From Lumbricus rubellus (lineage: Eukaryota > Annelida > Clitellata > Crassiclitellata > Lumbricidae), in assembly GCA_945859605.1 (NCBI GenBank), contig OX243824.1, forward strand, positions 19,932,467 through 19,996,466: DNA of 64,000 bases. The letters are read 5' to 3'. The stretch's first letter is position 1, and each line of letters begins with the position of its first letter. Positions 1-11,820 of the stretch are shown one piece after another. Made by a program: the position numbers and the translations under genes. Below the pieces are notes generated by a model. It did not search any database and was not told the DNA's origin. It worked only from the letters and a program-made list of their open reading frames with translations.

Positions 1-97
1 TGTTATAAACCCTAAAAGTAGTGGTGAGAAAAATAGGTTTTAATTTTCCAGGGGGGGGGCAAGTGCCCCTCCTTGCCCCTATGTGCGGGCGCCCATG
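1..97. mobile_element. hAT-type MITE, right end (cut by window edge)
   Basis: The first 97 bases match the right half of the complete element at 1814-2094: a G-run, then cccctatgtgcgggcgcc and a terminal catg. The left half lies outside the window. It is non-coding and assigned by similarity to the complete copy. Confidence 0.6.
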
Positions 98-1190
98 GAA
101 AGGACCGTTTTATAAATGCAAAGACAATAAATTATGACCCGAAAAAGTACTTTATAATAGGAAACTCGATAAAAGCCAACGGACTGCATGAAACCTAAAT
201 TGAACATGACAAGTTTCCTTTGTCTGTGTTTTACCATCGGTGACTTTTATATGCGCTATATAAATTATCTATTATTAAGCATCGCTGGTTTTGACGGATG
301 TTGACATTAAGCGATTTATAGTTGATGCAGCTGCTTGACGAAGACGTATGAACACAATAGTCAAAGTCGCCACATAGTCTATAGAAAAATCTATAGAAAA
401 ACGTGTGTAATATTTACATTGCAATTTACACGCCTCGGTGGAGCTGTCTATAGGGCAACAAGAACATTTTTTAGTGACGACCAGGGCTGTATTCGAGGGT
501 ATACGCAGGCGTATAGCGTGTATAGGCTATATATTATGTATAAGCTACTTAAAGCTAGTAACTGTTGTATACTCACCTCACAAGTATAATTGTGTGTAGA
601 ATACGGAAAAATGAATTGTAGACAGGTTATTTTATACTGCATCGGCTACTCATCTCTAGTTTTATTATCTTTTATATAGTAGGCTACAGCCCTGAGCCCT
701 TTCGTCAACTTTATGAATCAGTGGCGTGGCTATATCATGTATCACACCGACCCACGGCCACCAGAGGCCCACAGAGGTAATTAATAATTAAATTATTTAC
801 CGTTCCAGAATCCAATTAAATTTTGAAGCAACTGAAATACCTCGGGTAAAAAATTAAATTATTAATCTATTCTTATTCTTATTAGTAATCAAACATTGTT
901 TGGTGATAGAAATTCATAGAATAATTATAATTATAGTAATTGCCGTTGTGGCGAACCCGCATTACCTCGTTACTTTAATGTCTACTGCTACTGTTGCTGC
1001 TGCTGCTGCTGCTACTACTACTTTTTTTATTTATTGAAACAATCCGGTTGACGGGCCGCAACGGGTCACAGTGTGCACTTATGCAATTGAAACAATTCCC
1101 AAAAGTGAGATAGGCCCTAATGCTTTTTGTGATTGAGCGAACTGAAAATTTTAAGGCGGTAGACCTATGCGTCAAATTATTTGGGCCAGT
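98..1190. other. No supported gene
   Basis: AT-rich sequence with only short open frames that lack coding features. A cagtggcgtgg motif near 719 resembles the hAT-like terminus seen at 62715, and gctacgccactg near 2819-2830 could be its partner. The flanking octamers match at only about five of eight positions, so a 719-2830 element is a guess. Confidence 0.4.
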
Positions 1191-1194
1191 GCTA

Positions 1195-1365
1195 AAAGTG
1201 TAAAAAAATAAGTGCCTGGAGGTCCCCTACCTTTCCAAAAGAAGTGCCAGGACGCCCATTACATTTTCAAGAGTGCTGGCCAAATAAGTGGCAGAACGGC
1301 ATAGAAATTTGAAAATAAGTGCCAGGACGCCGTCCATGAACGTCCTGCCACACTTTAAGCCCTGG
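1195..1365. repeat. Dispersed repeat, copy 1 (second copy at 39872-40000)
   Basis: This stretch shares several blocks in the same order with 39872-40000: cctttcca, gtgctggccaaat, gcagaacggcat, gacgccgtccatga and a terminal tttaagccctg. The two copies are diverged and have no ORF. The class is unknown; a non-autonomous transposon is possible. Confidence 0.55.
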
Positions 1366-1638
1366 TTTGGGCACTAATTATAATTATATAACCGTTCGAA
1401 TTTGAAGCATTCTATGTAAAAGCAGCATGTCTTCAAGACGCAGCCTTATGATGATTAAGCAACGCCGGATTGGGGTGGGGCCTGGGGTTTGGGGATTTGG
1501 ACACCCCAAATAAAATAATGTAAAAATGAAATAATGCGTTTACTAAAGCACGATGTAAGAACAAAGGCCCAAGGAAGGATTTAATATTTTTTAAGTTCTT
1601 ATTTTCTATGTGAAATTTTGCAATAGAGCAGATTGCGA

Positions 1639-1718
1639 TGATGATCTAATCATGATGATCTAATCATGATGATCTAATCATGATGATCTAATCATGAGGA
1701 TGATGTTCTAATCATGAG
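1639..1718. repeat. 14-bp tandem repeat
   Basis: About five head-to-tail copies of gatgatctaatcat, the last one interrupted. Simple minisatellite, non-coding. Confidence 0.85.
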
Positions 1719-1813
1719 GTTGATATGGAAGCTGCAGAAGTTCTGAATAATTATTTCAGATGAATAAACCCCCGCCCCAATCCTACCTGCGGCCTTGTGA
1801 GCAGGCCTACAAT

Positions 1814-2094
1814 CATGGGCGCCAGCAGAAATTTTTGCAGGAGTGGGCAAAACACAGTGGCTACGGTTAATTTGTTTTAGCAAGAGATGGAAAATTCAAA
1901 GCAGAACATTAAGAATGAATATGTTTTCACAAAGTTGTAAATTTCTCCTTGTAACTATTTGTATCGATAGTAACATTTGTGATTTAGTGCGAAGAAATTT
2001 GTCAAAAACCAAATAAAATAGTAGTCAAAAATGGGAAAATCAACTTTCCAGAGGGGCAAGTACCCCCTCTTGCCCCTATGTGCGGGTGCCCATG
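1814..2094. mobile_element. hAT-type MITE with perfect 8-bp TSD
   Basis: The element starts catgggcgcc and ends gggtgcccatg, which are imperfect terminal inverted repeats. It is flanked on both sides by cctacaat (1806-1813 and 2095-2102), a perfect 8-bp target site duplication as made by hAT transposases. It is 281 bp long and non-coding. A related right end occupies bases 1-97. Confidence 0.8.
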
Positions 2095-2619
2095 CCTACA
2101 ATTAGACCTAACTTGCATCAAAACATTTTATTGGATTTGCGAAACGAAAACGGCGTCAGCAGATTGAAACAGAAGAAAGGAAATTGCGTATATAATGTCC
2201 GGATACATTTTCACCAACTACAGTCGATTACTCGATCGGTATATCGACAACAAACTATACAGAAAAACTAAATGCACCGACGATACCAGTGACAATGTTT
2301 TGGTATTAGTGTTAGACCGATAAAACCTATTACTTTGCATATCCATTGTAATTTAAATAATTTTTTTATTTGATGACAAAAGTGGCCAGATATGTAACAT
2401 AGTCGTAATGGGTTTAGAACTCGATTGAGATTTCACTGCAATTATATTATAACATGTAGTTTATCTGCTCGATTCTGTGAGCATTCATGCTTATTCTGTG
2501 AGTGAATTTCGTTGAATGTTTAACTGTCAAAATCCTGTGTTGTTATTTAGCCTTGGTTATCCCGATTGCAAGAGCACAATGATACAGATCTTACAGGGTC
2601 CGTGCGGAACTATCTGCAC

Positions 2620-2791
2620 CAGATCTGTTTTAAGGAATTTTTAGAACTGCACAACTCCTTCTTTTCCTTCCCATCCTCCATGGTAAATTACTTCCAATCG
2701 GAGGACAATGACCATTTTTGCAGTTTTAACTGTACAGAAGTGCTTCTACAACTGCACAAATCCGTGTACAACTGCACGTTAAAAAAACCTG
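2620..2791. mobile_element. hAT-type MITE family A, copy 1
   Basis: Short non-autonomous element that starts cagatctgttttaagg and ends gttaaaaaaacctg. It is flanked by perfect 8-bp duplications atctgcac (2612-2619 and 2792-2799). Internally it carries repeated aactgcac motifs. It matches the copies at 4689-4881 and 57675-57874, which have different perfect 8-bp TSDs. Confidence 0.9.
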
Positions 2792-3388
2792 ATCTGCACA
2801 CGGATTCGTGACAAACCAGCTACGCCACTGACATGATTGCAAATAGGACTACAAAGTAAGCTTGACTCTGCCACTTTAGATATTTTGTCGTGTATTTACT
2901 ATTTCACGATTCCTGCACCAGTTACCCTAAACAAAGCCCGGGTCTCCTTTTGTCTGGATACTATCCTCGGTTCGTTTCATTTTGGCGGTTTGCTTTGCGT
3001 GACATGTCTGCCAGTCTTGACCAGAGAAAGGTTTGTGGAGAAAGGTGTGCGCTGCGGTTTTATCCTATAAAGGTAGTCCTGGTTTACACAAAATTGCAGA
3101 GAGATATTGTTGTCGTGTGTTGTGAGTCTATTGATAAAATGTTAATCAGGCTTTTTAACAGATGTCCAACACGACATGCACCCATAGATCGACGCTGGTT
3201 CTGGTCTATTCATGCACAGTGGTCGGCGAAGGCAGAAACGCATGCAACTAAAAGCACAATTATTAAATTTGCGAGAAAGGCTGCTGCGGTATGGATGCAA
3301 TAATGTCCAATGTCAATCATGTGTGTTTATTGGTTTCCTTGTTTTTAAGAAAGCACATTAGTCAGTTTAATGGCCGGCTGAAATACGA

Positions 3389-3448
3389 ATGATGATGATG
3401 ATGATGATGATTATGATGATGACGATGATGATGATGATGATTATGCTT

Positions 3449-3479
<31 letters not shown>

Positions 3480-3496
3480 CGACGACGACGATGATT

Positions 3497-3535
<39 letters not shown>

Positions 3536-3541
3536 ATGATT

Positions 3542-3578
<37 letters not shown>

Positions 3579-3739
3579 CGATGACGACGACGACGATGAT
3601 TATGATGATAATGGTGATGACGATGATGACGATGATGATGACGATGATTATGATGACGACGACGACAATGATGATGATGATGATGACGACGACGACGACG
3701 ATGACAATGATGATGATGATGATGATGACGATGATGACA
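3389..3739. repeat. (GAT)n trinucleotide array
   Basis: About 350 bp of gat/gac/gtt trinucleotides with periodic gac substitutions. The Met/Thr-rich open frame across it is a by-product of the repeat and not a gene. Confidence 0.95.
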
Positions 3740-3981
3740 CCCTAAGAATCATAGATGCCTGAAAGAATGAAAATGAAATAGGGTGCTTGGTATTTCGTAG
3801 TATCAATGTTACACAACCGAGAAACAGTTGACCTTAGGGATTCCACAAATAAAATTCGTGACAGTCACATGAAGAATGACCCGTGCGGGATTCTCTGCAC
3901 CACACGGATCCCCGACTGTTGTGATTTATTTAAACGTCTCCAGAGACGGCGCGCATTCTTCACGTGACCGGCAATACTGTA

Positions 3982-4360
3982 GTCTCCGAATTTCTAAGGC
4001 ACCTCTCGACGGGGCGGATACGGAAATTTTCGAAGGGGGGGCAAAATTCTCGGTGATCTTCGCCGAAAAAATCTGATGACCTTTTTAGTCATCCGGCCGA
4101 AATGTCAGAAAAATAGACCATTTATCATATTTTTCCTGCCAAAAACTCTGATGAGCTTTTTTAGTCATCCGGTCGAAATATCAGAAAAATGCAATTTTTA
4201 AATGGGGGACCTTGGCCGGATTGGCCCCCTGGATCCGCCCCTGCCACTCGAAAGCCAAGCGCAAGGCACCAGCTTATTATTCACGAGCCCTGTCCCATTC
4301 AGTGGTTCCAGCGACATAAAAGAAGCGGCGTCCAGACCTCGTAGGAGATCGCGGGACACG
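3982..4360 (+). mobile_element. SINE2-like repeat interrupted by a MITE
   Basis: The left part ctccgaatttctaa and the right part cactcgaaagccaagcgca are the two halves of a dispersed repeat found intact near 23228, 28868, 46235 and 56201. The halves are separated by the MITE at 4011-4243. The sequence acctctcga/gccactcga is repeated at the junctions, consistent with a diverged target duplication. Confidence 0.65.
4011..4243. mobile_element. hAT-type MITE, GCGGATCC family
   Basis: Ends are ggggcggata and ctggatccgcccctg. Inside are two copies of a short stem-loop, gatgac or gatgag, a T-run, then gtcatccgg. The same stem-loop occurs in the elements at 36832, 39025, 40795, 46674 and 62005. The insertion splits a SINE2 repeat. 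No coding capacity. Confidence 0.75.
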
Positions 4361-4688
4361 AAGTCGATCTATCGATCAGTCCACACCTGATAAATCTGCA
4401 GGGATTGGGGTGTGGGATGGGGGTGAGGGTGGGGGTCCCGGGTGAGGGTGGGGGTCATTTCTCATTTTTACACTTTCAGTGATTCCCCCAATTTTCTCTT
4501 CGACCTTTCAACATTGATCGGAGACTGAGTCGCACCTTGCTGCCCATCCATCACGTTGTTCTCGAATGTCTTTTCTATAGTCGTTTATTGACAGATTAAT
4601 TTAACTGCAGTCGATACAAATTCAATGATCTTCGGTTGATTGATGCAGTGGTCAAACGATCAATCCAAAAGGGTCGCTAGGTTATTCA

Positions 4689-4881
4689 CAGGGCTGTTTT
4701 AAAGGAATTTTTAGAACTGCCCAACTTCTTCTTTCCGTTCCCATTTTCCATGGTAAATTACTTCCAACCGGAGAACAATGGCCTTTTTGCTAGCTTTAAC
4801 TGTACAGAAGTGCTTCTACAACTGCACAAATCCATTTAGAACTGCACATTTTGTGTACAACTGCACGTTAAAAAAGCCCTG
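4689..4881. mobile_element. hAT-type MITE family A, copy 2
   Basis: 193-bp element from cagggctgttttaaag to gttaaaaaagccctg. Perfect 8-bp duplication gttattca at 4681-4688 and 4882-4889. It has the same internal layout as the family A copies at 2620 and 57675. Confidence 0.92.
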
Positions 4882-5121
4882 GTTATTCAGACTTAAACTG
4901 CCCTTTATTTACTTAATATGGACAAAATAAAATGTAATGCAAACAATACCAAATGTAAGCTATAGCTATTTGTCTGACAAACTTGCAGAGAATAATTCAT
5001 AATTCCTCTGCGCAAACAAAAACTTGCAACAAACAATGAATGGTTTTCGATACCATACGAAAGAGTTATCCACTATATAGAGCTTGCATCATGATTACGT
5101 CACGGTTTCTAGACCTACTCA

Positions 5122-5342
5122 GTTGTTTGTTTGTATGTGCACTTGTTATAGTGTCCCTTCAAGCTCTCTCTACTCAGAGGCACTCCCGAATGCAGAGCGG
5201 ACACTGCATCGGAGTTTCACGCCGAAGCGCTGAGCAACTGTGAGTGAAAGACTTGCCCAAGGTCCTTACGCGGCGAGGTGGATTTGAACCTCGAACCTTC
5301 CGGCTCCAAGGCAACGACGCCACCACTACACCACCGCGCCCC
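5122..5342 (-). mobile_element. tRNA-derived SINE1, minus strand
   Basis: Read on the minus strand, it begins with a tRNA-like head: A-box-like tggtgtagtggt at about 5322-5333 and B-box-like ggttcaaatcc at 5280-5290. The body follows, and the 3' tail carries gcctctgagtag. Four other copies lie at 17186, 24470 (+), 37853 and 52331. It is not a functional tRNA because the acceptor arms do not pair. Confidence 0.8.
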
Positions 5343-5689
5343 ACAGTTGGGGTAGCCTATTCTGAACCCTATAGGCTATAGCTGAAACACTACCTAAAAG
5401 GCTTTCTGCTATAGTTACAATTACTAGATTTGTAACTAAGTTATTAACATCGGTCGGCTTCATATTCTACATTTAGACTGTCCAATAGAACGCGAGTCCA
5501 AGTCTCCAGGACCCCCTCATTAATCTTCTCTGCTGCCAGGTTGTCTCAAAACCTTATCTCTATTACTTCTCCTGCAAATTGGTTACCGAATAAATTGAAT
5601 TTAAATAGAATTGACATAGATCTACAATACACACGATATACAGCACATGCATATACACGCATATTAGAGTCTATTATGGTTCTATTTAA

Positions 5690-5815
5690 AGCTCCGATAG
5701 CGTTGCACTATGGACTTTTAATTGTGACGACATTATTTTCTTTGCCCTACAAACAATTATTGTTACGTAATTAGTTTTATTCATGAATATATTCCCGCCA
5801 TATGGTGATACCTAT
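5690..5815. repeat. ~110-bp minisatellite, first unit
   Basis: This unit contains attgtgacgaca, acaaacaat, ttgttacgt and attcatgaatat. Three further units continue at 8600-8915. The array is split by the transposon at 5816-8599. Confidence 0.75.
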
Positions 5816-6348
5816 TAGACTGGTCCAAAAAAATGAACATTGAAATATTTGAAAGGCATGTTGTTTTTTCTGTACATCTGGTACAAGAAACCTACAGTAC
5901 AAAATATTAAACCTCTGTGGCTCCATCTTCAGGTCCCTCAATGCTGTCAAAGTTTTAGTATGCTTACTACATTGTAAACGGTGCAATATAACTGGCAGGC
6001 CTTCAGTCAACGAGCATTGAGCATTCCATTTTAGCTGTTAGCAATATTATTGAATTGCCAACACGAAAAGCAGCTGCAATTAGTGTTTAATTGACTTCCA
6101 GTGTCTAATAAAAATATCTAAGAATGCTGTCAGCATGTCACATTGACGGTTCAGAAAGTCGAATTTGACCATGAAGATTACGATGAAGCTCCGCCACCTG
6201 GGGTAATGCTTAGTGTCTTCGTTCTTCGTCAGCGAGTCATTGAAGGTGCTGATTGTTGCAACTAATCTCAGAAATCTCTTTGCCCCATCATTCACGACTT
6301 GGTCTGTAGGCCAACTTAAGAGGAAGATCCAACAACGTCTCCTTAATA

Positions 6349-6679
6349 CAGGGGTGTCAAACCTTTTTTTAGTGGCGGGCCAGTGTGACAATCTTCTAAC
6401 AAGTGGCGGGCCAGAGTTTCAAAGCTCCTGTAGCAATGTGTCTTTTGTTTATAATAAATCCATTTATAAAACGGAGTCATACTCTAACAAGACAGGTCTA
6501 CTATATAGGTTTACATACAATAAACCATGAAGATTTGCAAGATATTTGGCGCTGGCTGTAAAATATACAAATTTAAAGTTTTATCCTCTAATTTTGTAAC
6601 CTTTAGGGAAGGTTCCGCGGGCCAGAAAAAATCGTCGCGGGCCATTTCTGGCCCGCGGGCCAGCTCTTTGACACCCCTG
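6349..6679. mobile_element. hAT MITE (caggggtgtcaaac termini), nested
   Basis: The ends caggggtgtcaaac and ctttgacacccctg are classic hAT termini. The flanks are perfect 8-bp duplications ccttaata (6341-6348 and 6680-6687). The subterminal regions are rich in gcgggcca motifs. It lies inside the older element at 5816-8599. Confidence 0.92.
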
Positions 6680-7667
6680 CCTTAATACAAAGAGATTTCA
6701 TAAACCTCCGGCTCTCTGTTATTTCCTCTCCTTGTTTTTCTTAGGAATGTACACCTCTTGCAGTCTAGGTTCTTCTTCTTTACTTGTGTCTTGATTATCT
6801 ACTTTCTTATTCATTAACTACTTCTTGGAGAAAAATAATAACCCAGCAAGGTCAATTCCTCAATAGCAGAAATGACGCATGAAAGTAGTAATTGCCGCCT
6901 TGGTGAACTTCTCATTTACAGCGTTGTGTTGGTCATCCAGGAGAGCCCAATCATTCACAGCAGCATCGCAAGGCTCTTGGAGCCACTACCCTACAGGTAA
7001 TGGATTAGATGAGGACAATGAAAGCAGACACTTCTCAGATCGAGAATAGCTTCCCCGATCCTGCCTGGTTTCATTTGCTCACAAAACATCACGAGTTTGA
7101 ATAAATGAACTTTATTATCTATCGTTCATGCATGGTGGAGTTTGAAGATCCCCTGTTAGAAAATTCAGAGGTACAGTTCTACAAGTCTTCATGACCACGA
7201 TGGCTGCATCTTGACACTTCCTTCAGTCAGCTATTTTAGAGCCTGCAATGCATGGACTAGCGGACTGTTATGATAAAAGACCACTGTTGGTGATAAACGT
7301 TTGAATAGCTGGATATCGGGTCCAGAAGATGAGTCCATCACAACTGTGAAGATTGTATCCAATATAGACTCTGTTGCGAGATGCCTGTACAAGTTAAATA
7401 CAACAGAGGTCAACACAATGTAACACTGAACAGTTATTAGCATCCTTAATGGATCCCATGCAAGTGTTGTAAGCAGTAGAGTCAAAAAACAGAGCTTCAA
7501 TAGGTTTTTTCCAATGTCCATTCTTCAATGATCTTGACAGCGATGTTGGTCAATGGTCATGGCAGCTCCAGTATATAGGCTACCCGATGGAAGTTTTGGC
7601 ATAGCAATGAACTCATCGAATTTTATATTTGGGCTTGAAATCAACAATTATTGACAAAAGGTCAACT

Positions 7668-7800
7668 CAATGTGAGAATTGTGAAAAAATAACTGGAGGT
7701 TGAACCATGAACCACTTGGAATTGGGGGTGTGAAAAACATACTTTACTATAGGGCTCTAAGAAAGACTGGGAGCTGAAACGCTCAGTAATTCACACCCTG
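7668..7800. mobile_element. MITE family C, copy 1 (nested)
   Basis: Ends caatgtgagaattg and cacaccctg, with internal ccacttggaattg and tttactatagggctctaag. Similar to 24008-24147, 33369-33505 and 56237-56382. Flanking octamers ggtcaact and ggccaacc match at six of eight positions, an aged 8-bp TSD. Confidence 0.7.
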
Positions 7801-8599
7801 GGCCAACCTATGCGCCCTCTTCTTTCTCCTGTAAGGTCTGCTACAGTTACCTTACCATTCCAGAGTGGAACTAAGAGGACATCTTCTTTCTTGACTTCGT
7901 GGATGAAGGAATCTCTCAGATTGACGCTATAATGGTTCGCCTGTCAAACCTGGCATGCCAGAGTGAGTTTTAAGAAATAGACGTTTGGCCATACAGTATT
8001 GGACTGCAGATAGGATGTGACTAGAAAGCCTGTCAAAAATAATGCTGCGGTCCAGCGTTGAAACCAGCTCAATTTATAGAACATCATAAGGGCACGTGCC
8101 CCAATGCTCCCTTCGAGTCTCCTAAGGGTAGGTCTGTTTAAGTATAGGCCTACTTATCAATGTTCTGAGAGGGACAACCTACAAATTTATGAAAATTGTT
8201 CTTGAAACCATCACTTTCCAGCCACATTAAGGTTGTCAGCAGCCCGATATTCAATGTAAAAATGAACGAAAAACCATTATACTTTGAACCCCATTTTGGG
8301 GGAGACCCCATAGTCAGATTTTATCGGATTTTGGATATTTTATTCAGCAGCAAATTCTGAGAAGGAAACCGTTGAAAAAGCTTGTGTTACAATTTTTCCC
8401 AGGTAAAACTGCAGATTGTGTGGAGTATCAATATATAGCCCCAAAAACCCAACTTTGATGCTCGTGAGTGACCCCTAAATATTACATTGGTGGCATAAAA
8501 TTTCACACAGGTACTTTTTAGATCAAAATGAACAAATGTATCAACATGCCTCAAACATCGAGAAGAAAAAATTTTTACATGCGAATTTGGACCAGTCTA

Positions 8600-8915
8600 A
8601 TACCTATGTTACATGGACTTCTGGTTAATTGTGACGACATCTCCTTCTGGTATACCAACAATGTTGTTGCGTCATAAGCTTTATTCATGAATATGTTGCA
8701 TACGATGATACCTTTGTTGCGTGAGCTTTTTCCTAATTGTGACGACACTTCTTAGTTATACAAACAATATTGTTACGTCATTATACTATAGCTTTGTTCA
8801 CAAACGTGTTGCTGCTAAAGGATGATGCATTTTTACCATGGAATTCTTATTGTGACGACATATATTTGTTGTGTAACAAAATAATATATTGTTTCGTGTA
8901 ATATACAAAACGGAC
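8600..8915. repeat. ~110-bp minisatellite, continued
   Basis: Three diverged units each contain attgtgacgacat, acaacaatattgttacgtca-like and ttcatgaatatgttgc-like blocks. They continue the unit at 5690-5815, so the intervening transposon inserted into a pre-existing array. Confidence 0.7.
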
Positions 8916-9213
8916 AAAAGGCTCTCAATTGCCAGGTAAATGCTATAAGGGAATAAAGATACATGTAAAGGACCGGTTGAAAAGTCCCCAGAATTCGGAT
9001 GGAGACCGAGGACCGAATATATAGGCCTTCACCAGGCGCGGATTCAGGGGGGGGCGGAGCCGGCGTACGCCCCCCCTAAACCTGCAGAAATGTTCTAAAG
9101 CTAAACTGACATAAAACTAAAATAATTGCAATTTAGCCTACGATTTGGAGATCTTGCAAAGCAAGCAATTCGTGGTCTACATGTAAGTCTCATTCCATGC
9201 ATCTAATGTTTAA

Positions 9214-9603
9214 AACATCGACGCACTCACTGCTGATGGTATACTTCATTACTATCATGATGAGCTGCTTTCTCCGAATTCTTTTCATCAAGAGTTAAAG
9301 CTTTGGCAGCAGATGTGGAGAAACGCTAACAGCACACCAAGCACCCTGTCGGACACCCTCGCTGACAGCCGTTCCCGTTGTATTATGTATCCAAATATTA
9401 CCACAATAGTTCACATTTTGCTGCTCACTTCTGTCACGGCTTGCAGTGTTGAGCGAGCAAATTCTAGTCTGCGATTTGTGAAGTTGTGTTTCCAAAGCAC
9501 AATGAACGAGGACTCATTTTATTGTTTGTCCACAAGGACATCAAGTTAGACATTGATGACAATCTCAATGTCTACGCCAGAAAGCATCCAAGGAGAATGA
9601 CAC
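9214..9603 (+). pseudogene. hAT transposase C-terminal (hATC dimerisation) remnant
   Basis: From 9214 to 9549 an open frame reads HYYHDELLSP, then ELKLWQQMW, then YPNI, then TACSVERANSSLRFVK and STMNEDSF. After one frameshift near 9520 it continues LLFVHKDIKLDIDD and YARKHPRRM. The pattern SVER-S-LR...STM.ED...L...HKDI is the signature of the hAT dimerisation domain. The N-terminal zinc finger and the RNase-H-like catalytic core are absent. Translation is interrupted, so this is a dead fragment. Confidence 0.8.
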
Positions 9604-9815
9604 TGTTAACCTACTGGCATGTGATACTTAATTATTTCCTTTTTGGGTCAAGGGTTGCATGATCAAAACCGATAACTGATTTATAATCGTTTCACTGTTA
9701 ACCCTCAGTGGACACCAGTGGTTTTATATGAGAAACTATATATTTGTTTAAAGTTCCACGACATTTTCTATTAAAAGGATCATTATAGTTTTGCATGATC
9801 TAATTTCATGCATAT

Positions 9816-10530
9816 CAGTGGCGGCGACAGGAGAGGGCTAGAGGGGCTAAGCCCCCCTTAAACGTGTCTCATTCCCCCCCCAAAAAAAGCTGAAAATGTC
9901 TAAAACGGCTTATACTTCGTAATAAGGAAACTAGACAATGACCAACGGCAACGAAATCAACCATAAAAATTATTATTATAGTGTAGATGCTTATGCCATT
10001 GGCGGCACCAGGGGAGTGGTCATGGGGTTAAGCCCCTAAATGTGACTCAGCCTCATCCCAAAGCAAAAAACAATGAATGTCCATGTATCGGCTTAAAAGT
10101 TATTATTATTATCTTATTTTCGGACCTCAACTGCGGCGGACGGTCATACATCGACTCACATGTGAGACATCAATTGCGACTGGGCTCGACTACCGGACAT
10201 CGACTCTCTCTGCCACTTAACACTAGTCTGCGACTCTGCAAAACGACTTCTTATTTGAGTTTTCGTGATTTTATCGTTCAGAAATAGCTGGCAAAAAAGA
10301 GCCTAAAAATGGCTATAGTTGAGGTCAACAGAGCTAAAAAAAATGCGTTGGTGGCTGGGGCTCCACCCCAGACCCCGCTGGGGAGCTTACGACGCTCCCC
10401 CAGACCCCCTAGTCGATATGGGCTTCGTGCCTTCGGCACTCGCAGCTTCGCGCCTTCTGCGCTCCATAAAATTTTTGCTATAGGCCTAGTTGGCTTCAGC
10501 CCCCAACCTGAGATCCTGGCGCCGCCACTC
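9816..10530. mobile_element. Nested hAT-like element (cagtggcggc termini)
   Basis: Left end cagtggcggcgacagg and right end cctggcgccgccactc form inverted termini. A second internal start-like motif ttggcggcaccagg occurs near 10000. No ORF with recognisable domains was seen. Lies inside the element at 9033-10602. Confidence 0.5.
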
Positions 10531-10684
10531 AAATATATATTTACGGGTTTGGATTGGTAGTATTTACGCCCCCCCTAACCAGAAATCCTGGATCCGCCCC
10601 TGTTCACCACCCCTGCTTTAAATGACTGAATCTACGAAACTGTAGCCTGCAGTTTCACTATGGCTATGAGCAGGGAGACACGAG

Positions 10685-11140
10685 AACATAAATAAATACA
10701 TGCATACATACCTAGACTGTTACATACAGACTTGCATACATAATAATTATGCATACATATAACATACCTGCATTGTTACATGCAGACATGCATTGCATAC
10801 ATGCATACAAGCGTATACCTACATTGTTACACAAATACAAGCAAACATGCCTTCATTGTTACACAAATACAGGCATATGTATGCCTACATTGTTACATAC
10901 ATACAATCGTGCAACCTATACATTGTTACGCAAATACAAGCCATACATGCCTACATTGTTTCATACATACAAGCCTACATGCCTACATTGTTACACAAAT
11001 ACAAGCATATATGCCTACATTGTTACATACATACAATCGTGCAACCTACATTGTTACACAAATACAAGCATACATGCCTACATTGTTGAAAACATACAAG
11101 CATACATACCTACATTGTTACATACATACAATCATACTTA
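10685..11140. repeat. ~31-35-bp minisatellite
   Basis: About a dozen diverged copies of a unit containing cctacattgttacacaaatacaagcatacatg. The open frames in several registers (His/Tyr/Thr-rich) reflect the repeat period and are not genes. Confidence 0.85.
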
Positions 11141-11374
11141 CCCACATGTGCCCCGTAGATCAATCTGCACATAGATTGCTATAGTAATATAGTTGTTAAT
11201 GCAACTATATCGAAGAATAATTCATAATTCACTCTGCTCATGAGACACAAACAAACATAACACAAACATAACACAAACATAACATACCAAACATACAAAC
11301 ACATAATAATTATAGTGCTGCAGACGTCTTAAATCGATTGTCGCTACATCAACAATCTCACACGAAATATTCCG

Positions 11375-11605
11375 ATACAGACAGACAGACGAACAGACAC
11401 ACAGACAGAAAGACAGACACGCAGACAGACACACAGACAGATGGACGAGCAGACGGACAGACAAACGGAATGATAGGCGGACAGACAAACAGACGGACAG
11501 ACAGAGAGAAAGACGGACAGACACTGTCATACAGACGAGCAAATAGACAGACAGGCAGATGGGCGGACAGACAGACGGACGGACGGACAGACGGACGGAC
11601 AGATA
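11375..11605. repeat. Imperfect (ACAG)n array
   Basis: Runs of acag/acgg tetranucleotides with occasional aaag and gggc interruptions. The frames on both strands are low complexity. Confidence 0.9.
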
Positions 11606-11763
11606 GGCCTACTTATCGCATCAATTATGCACTGTATAAATAATTATTATGGTATATTAATCCCTGGCTAACATTTTCCGCATATCGTTCCTTGGCTTTT
11701 TATGCTATGAAATAATAATGCAGGTATAAAAATTGTATATGTGTATATCTAAGCATGGCATAT

Positions 11764-11820
11764 TCTACTTCTGATCAAGATATCGGCAAAAAACCTTTGG
11801 GGGGATTTTTACCCACCCTG
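11764..11820. mobile_element. MITE family D (Tc1/mariner-type), right-end fragment
   Basis: Contains ctgatcaagatatcggcaaaaaacc and ends acccaccctg followed by TA. It matches the right ends of the family D copies at 14601-14915, 17386-17576 and 60208-60382. The left end is not recognisable. Confidence 0.55.

Larger units (their letters stand above)
5816..8599. mobile_element. 2.8-kb DNA transposon with 8-bp TSD, decayed
   Basis: Terminal inverted repeats tagactggtccaaa at the left and tttggaccagtcta at the right are flanked by perfect 8-bp duplications atacctat (5808-5815 and 8600-8607). Both subterminal regions share ggcatgttg or its complement. The length and 8-bp TSD suggest a formerly autonomous hAT-like or P-like element. 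Minus-strand open fragments persist at about 6080-6348 and 7231-7521. The first has a VVND...LTKNED stretch that recalls uncharacterised transposon proteins, at low confidence. Two MITEs, at 6349-6679 and 7668-7800, are nested inside. Confidence 0.8.
9033..10602 (+). mobile_element. Decayed hAT element, GCGGATCC family
   Basis: The left end caggcgcggattcagg and right end cctggatccgcccctg form inverted termini of the same type as the small MITEs at 4011 and 39025. It contains a hAT transposase C-terminal remnant at 9214-9603 and a second nested element at about 9816-10530. The flanks share only ttcacc, so the TSD is unclear. It is a plausible relative of the autonomous parent of the MITE family. 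Confidence 0.65.

Noticed and set aside
3389..3745. Met/Thr-rich protein
   Set aside because: Product of the (GAT)n array read in one frame.
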